DNA from: Streptomyces lacrimifluminis
GTDB taxonomy: Bacteria; Actinomycetota; Actinomycetes; Streptomycetales; Streptomycetaceae
Reading direction: 5' to 3'
NCBI RefSeq assembly: GCF_014646095.1
Contig: NZ_BMMU01000029.1
Coordinates: 33,914-97,913, forward strand
DNA: 64,000 nt
Part shown: piece after piece, positions 63,740 to 64,000 of the stretch
Layout of the letters: every line of letters begins with the position of its first letter
How positions within the stretch are numbered: the first letter of the stretch is position 1
Translations under genes and position numbers: made by a program
Notes under the pieces: generated by a model
The model's database searches: none
Told to the model about the DNA's origin: nothing
The model's input: only the letters and a program-made list of their open reading frames with translations

Positions 63740-64000
63740 ATGACCGTTTTGGATGAGGCGCAGGGTGAGTCCACGGGCGAGCCGACGGGGGAGCCGACGG
63801 ACGCACGCGGGCGCGTGGCCGAGCTGCACCAGATCCGTGCGCAGGCTCTGGCCGGGCCCAGCGAGAAGGCCACCGAGGCGCAGCACGCCAAGGGCAAGCT
63901 GACCGCCCGGGAGCGCATCGAGCTACTCCTCGACCCGGACTCCTTCAACGAGGTCGAGCAGTTGCGCCGGCATCGCGCGACCGGCTTCGGCCTGGAGGCC
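63740..64000 (+). CDS. accB: Acyl-CoA (propionyl/acetyl) carboxylase beta subunit, 3' end outside window
   Basis: The first 87 residues are present: MTVLDEAQGES, then RVAELHQIRAQALAGPS and GKLTARERIELLLDPDSF, the standard N-terminus of carboxyltransferase beta subunits (about 530 residues in full). It makes malonyl- or methylmalonyl-CoA for fatty acid and polyketide synthesis. Position next to a YceI gene matches accB of S. coelicolor from memory. Confidence 0.9.
   Translation, partial: MTVLDEAQGESTGEPTGEPTDARGRVAELHQIRAQALAGPSEKATEAQHAKGKLTARERIELLLDPDSFNEVEQLRRHRATGFGLEA

Noticed and set aside
1..64000. tRNA genes, CRISPR arrays, insertion sequences, prophage genes, attachment sites
   Set aside because: Read for cloverleaf ends, regular repeat-spacer patterns, transposase and integrase motifs; none seen.

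Overview
The window is high-GC actinobacterial chromosome, almost certainly Streptomyces. Supporting signs are the codon bias, frequent GTG starts, many genes with a TANNNT hexamer 6-9 nt before the start codon (leaderless-type promoters), scattered palindromic intergenic repeats, and a single in-frame TTA codon. From memory, the gene order from the cysteine desulfurase to accB follows the S. coelicolor SCO5486-SCO5535 core region. That comparison was not computed here. No tRNA, rRNA, CRISPR array, transposase or prophage gene was seen.

Layout. 1-3.1 kb: a cupin gene cut by the window edge, then an accessory-looking unit: a CGNR zinc-finger regulator divergent from an EamA exporter and a GAPDH, with four phased copies of one palindrome between the divergent genes. 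3.1-18.3 kb: housekeeping genes, namely an IclR regulator, cysteine desulfurase and mnmA (tRNA 2-thiouridine), a peptidoglycan amidase, a DUF427 protein, an SDR, a methionine-synthase-like protein, ligA, the c-di-GMP enzyme rmdB, and gatC-gatA-small ORF-gatB. 18.4-30.6 kb: a methyltransferase, membrane proteins, an MMPL transporter, a GNAT, a large LuxR-type ATPase regulator, a frameshifted toxin-like gene, a sugar dehydrogenase lipoprotein, an aldo/keto reductase and a 2-hydroxyacid dehydrogenase.

30.8-39.7 kb: a second GGDEF/EAL protein whose EAL site is degenerate, then the branched-chain amino acid operon ilvB-ilvN-ilvC behind a leader peptide and attenuator, then serA. 39.8-44.4 kb: a divergent MFS/TetR efflux pair, about 1 kb of decayed sequence, and a PucR regulator divergent from the proline catabolic pair (proline dehydrogenase, pruA). 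47.1-50.1 kb: a decayed GH97 glycosidase fragment, an AAC(2')-I-like acetyltransferase, a 43-aa gene with a structured leader, and a Tat-exported phosphoesterase. 50.3-56.1 kb: leuB, ilvE, a secreted beta-propeller and cimA. A second leader peptide, with tandem ATT isoleucine codons, and a terminator precede cimA. 56.3-64 kb: a secreted GH3 glycosidase, a TPM-like membrane protein, a secreted trypsin, a YdeI-family protein behind a perfect 17-bp dyad, a YceI protein, and the start of an acyl-CoA carboxylase beta subunit.

Themes: (i) branched-chain amino acid synthesis (ilvBNC, leuB, ilvE, cimA), with translation-sensing attenuators at ilvB and, newly proposed here, at cimA; (ii) c-di-GMP turnover by two membrane proteins with complementary active-site integrity, one carrying the bldA-type TTA codon; (iii) a possible antibiotic self-protection cassette (exporter plus extra GAPDH) under a CGNR regulator with four operators.
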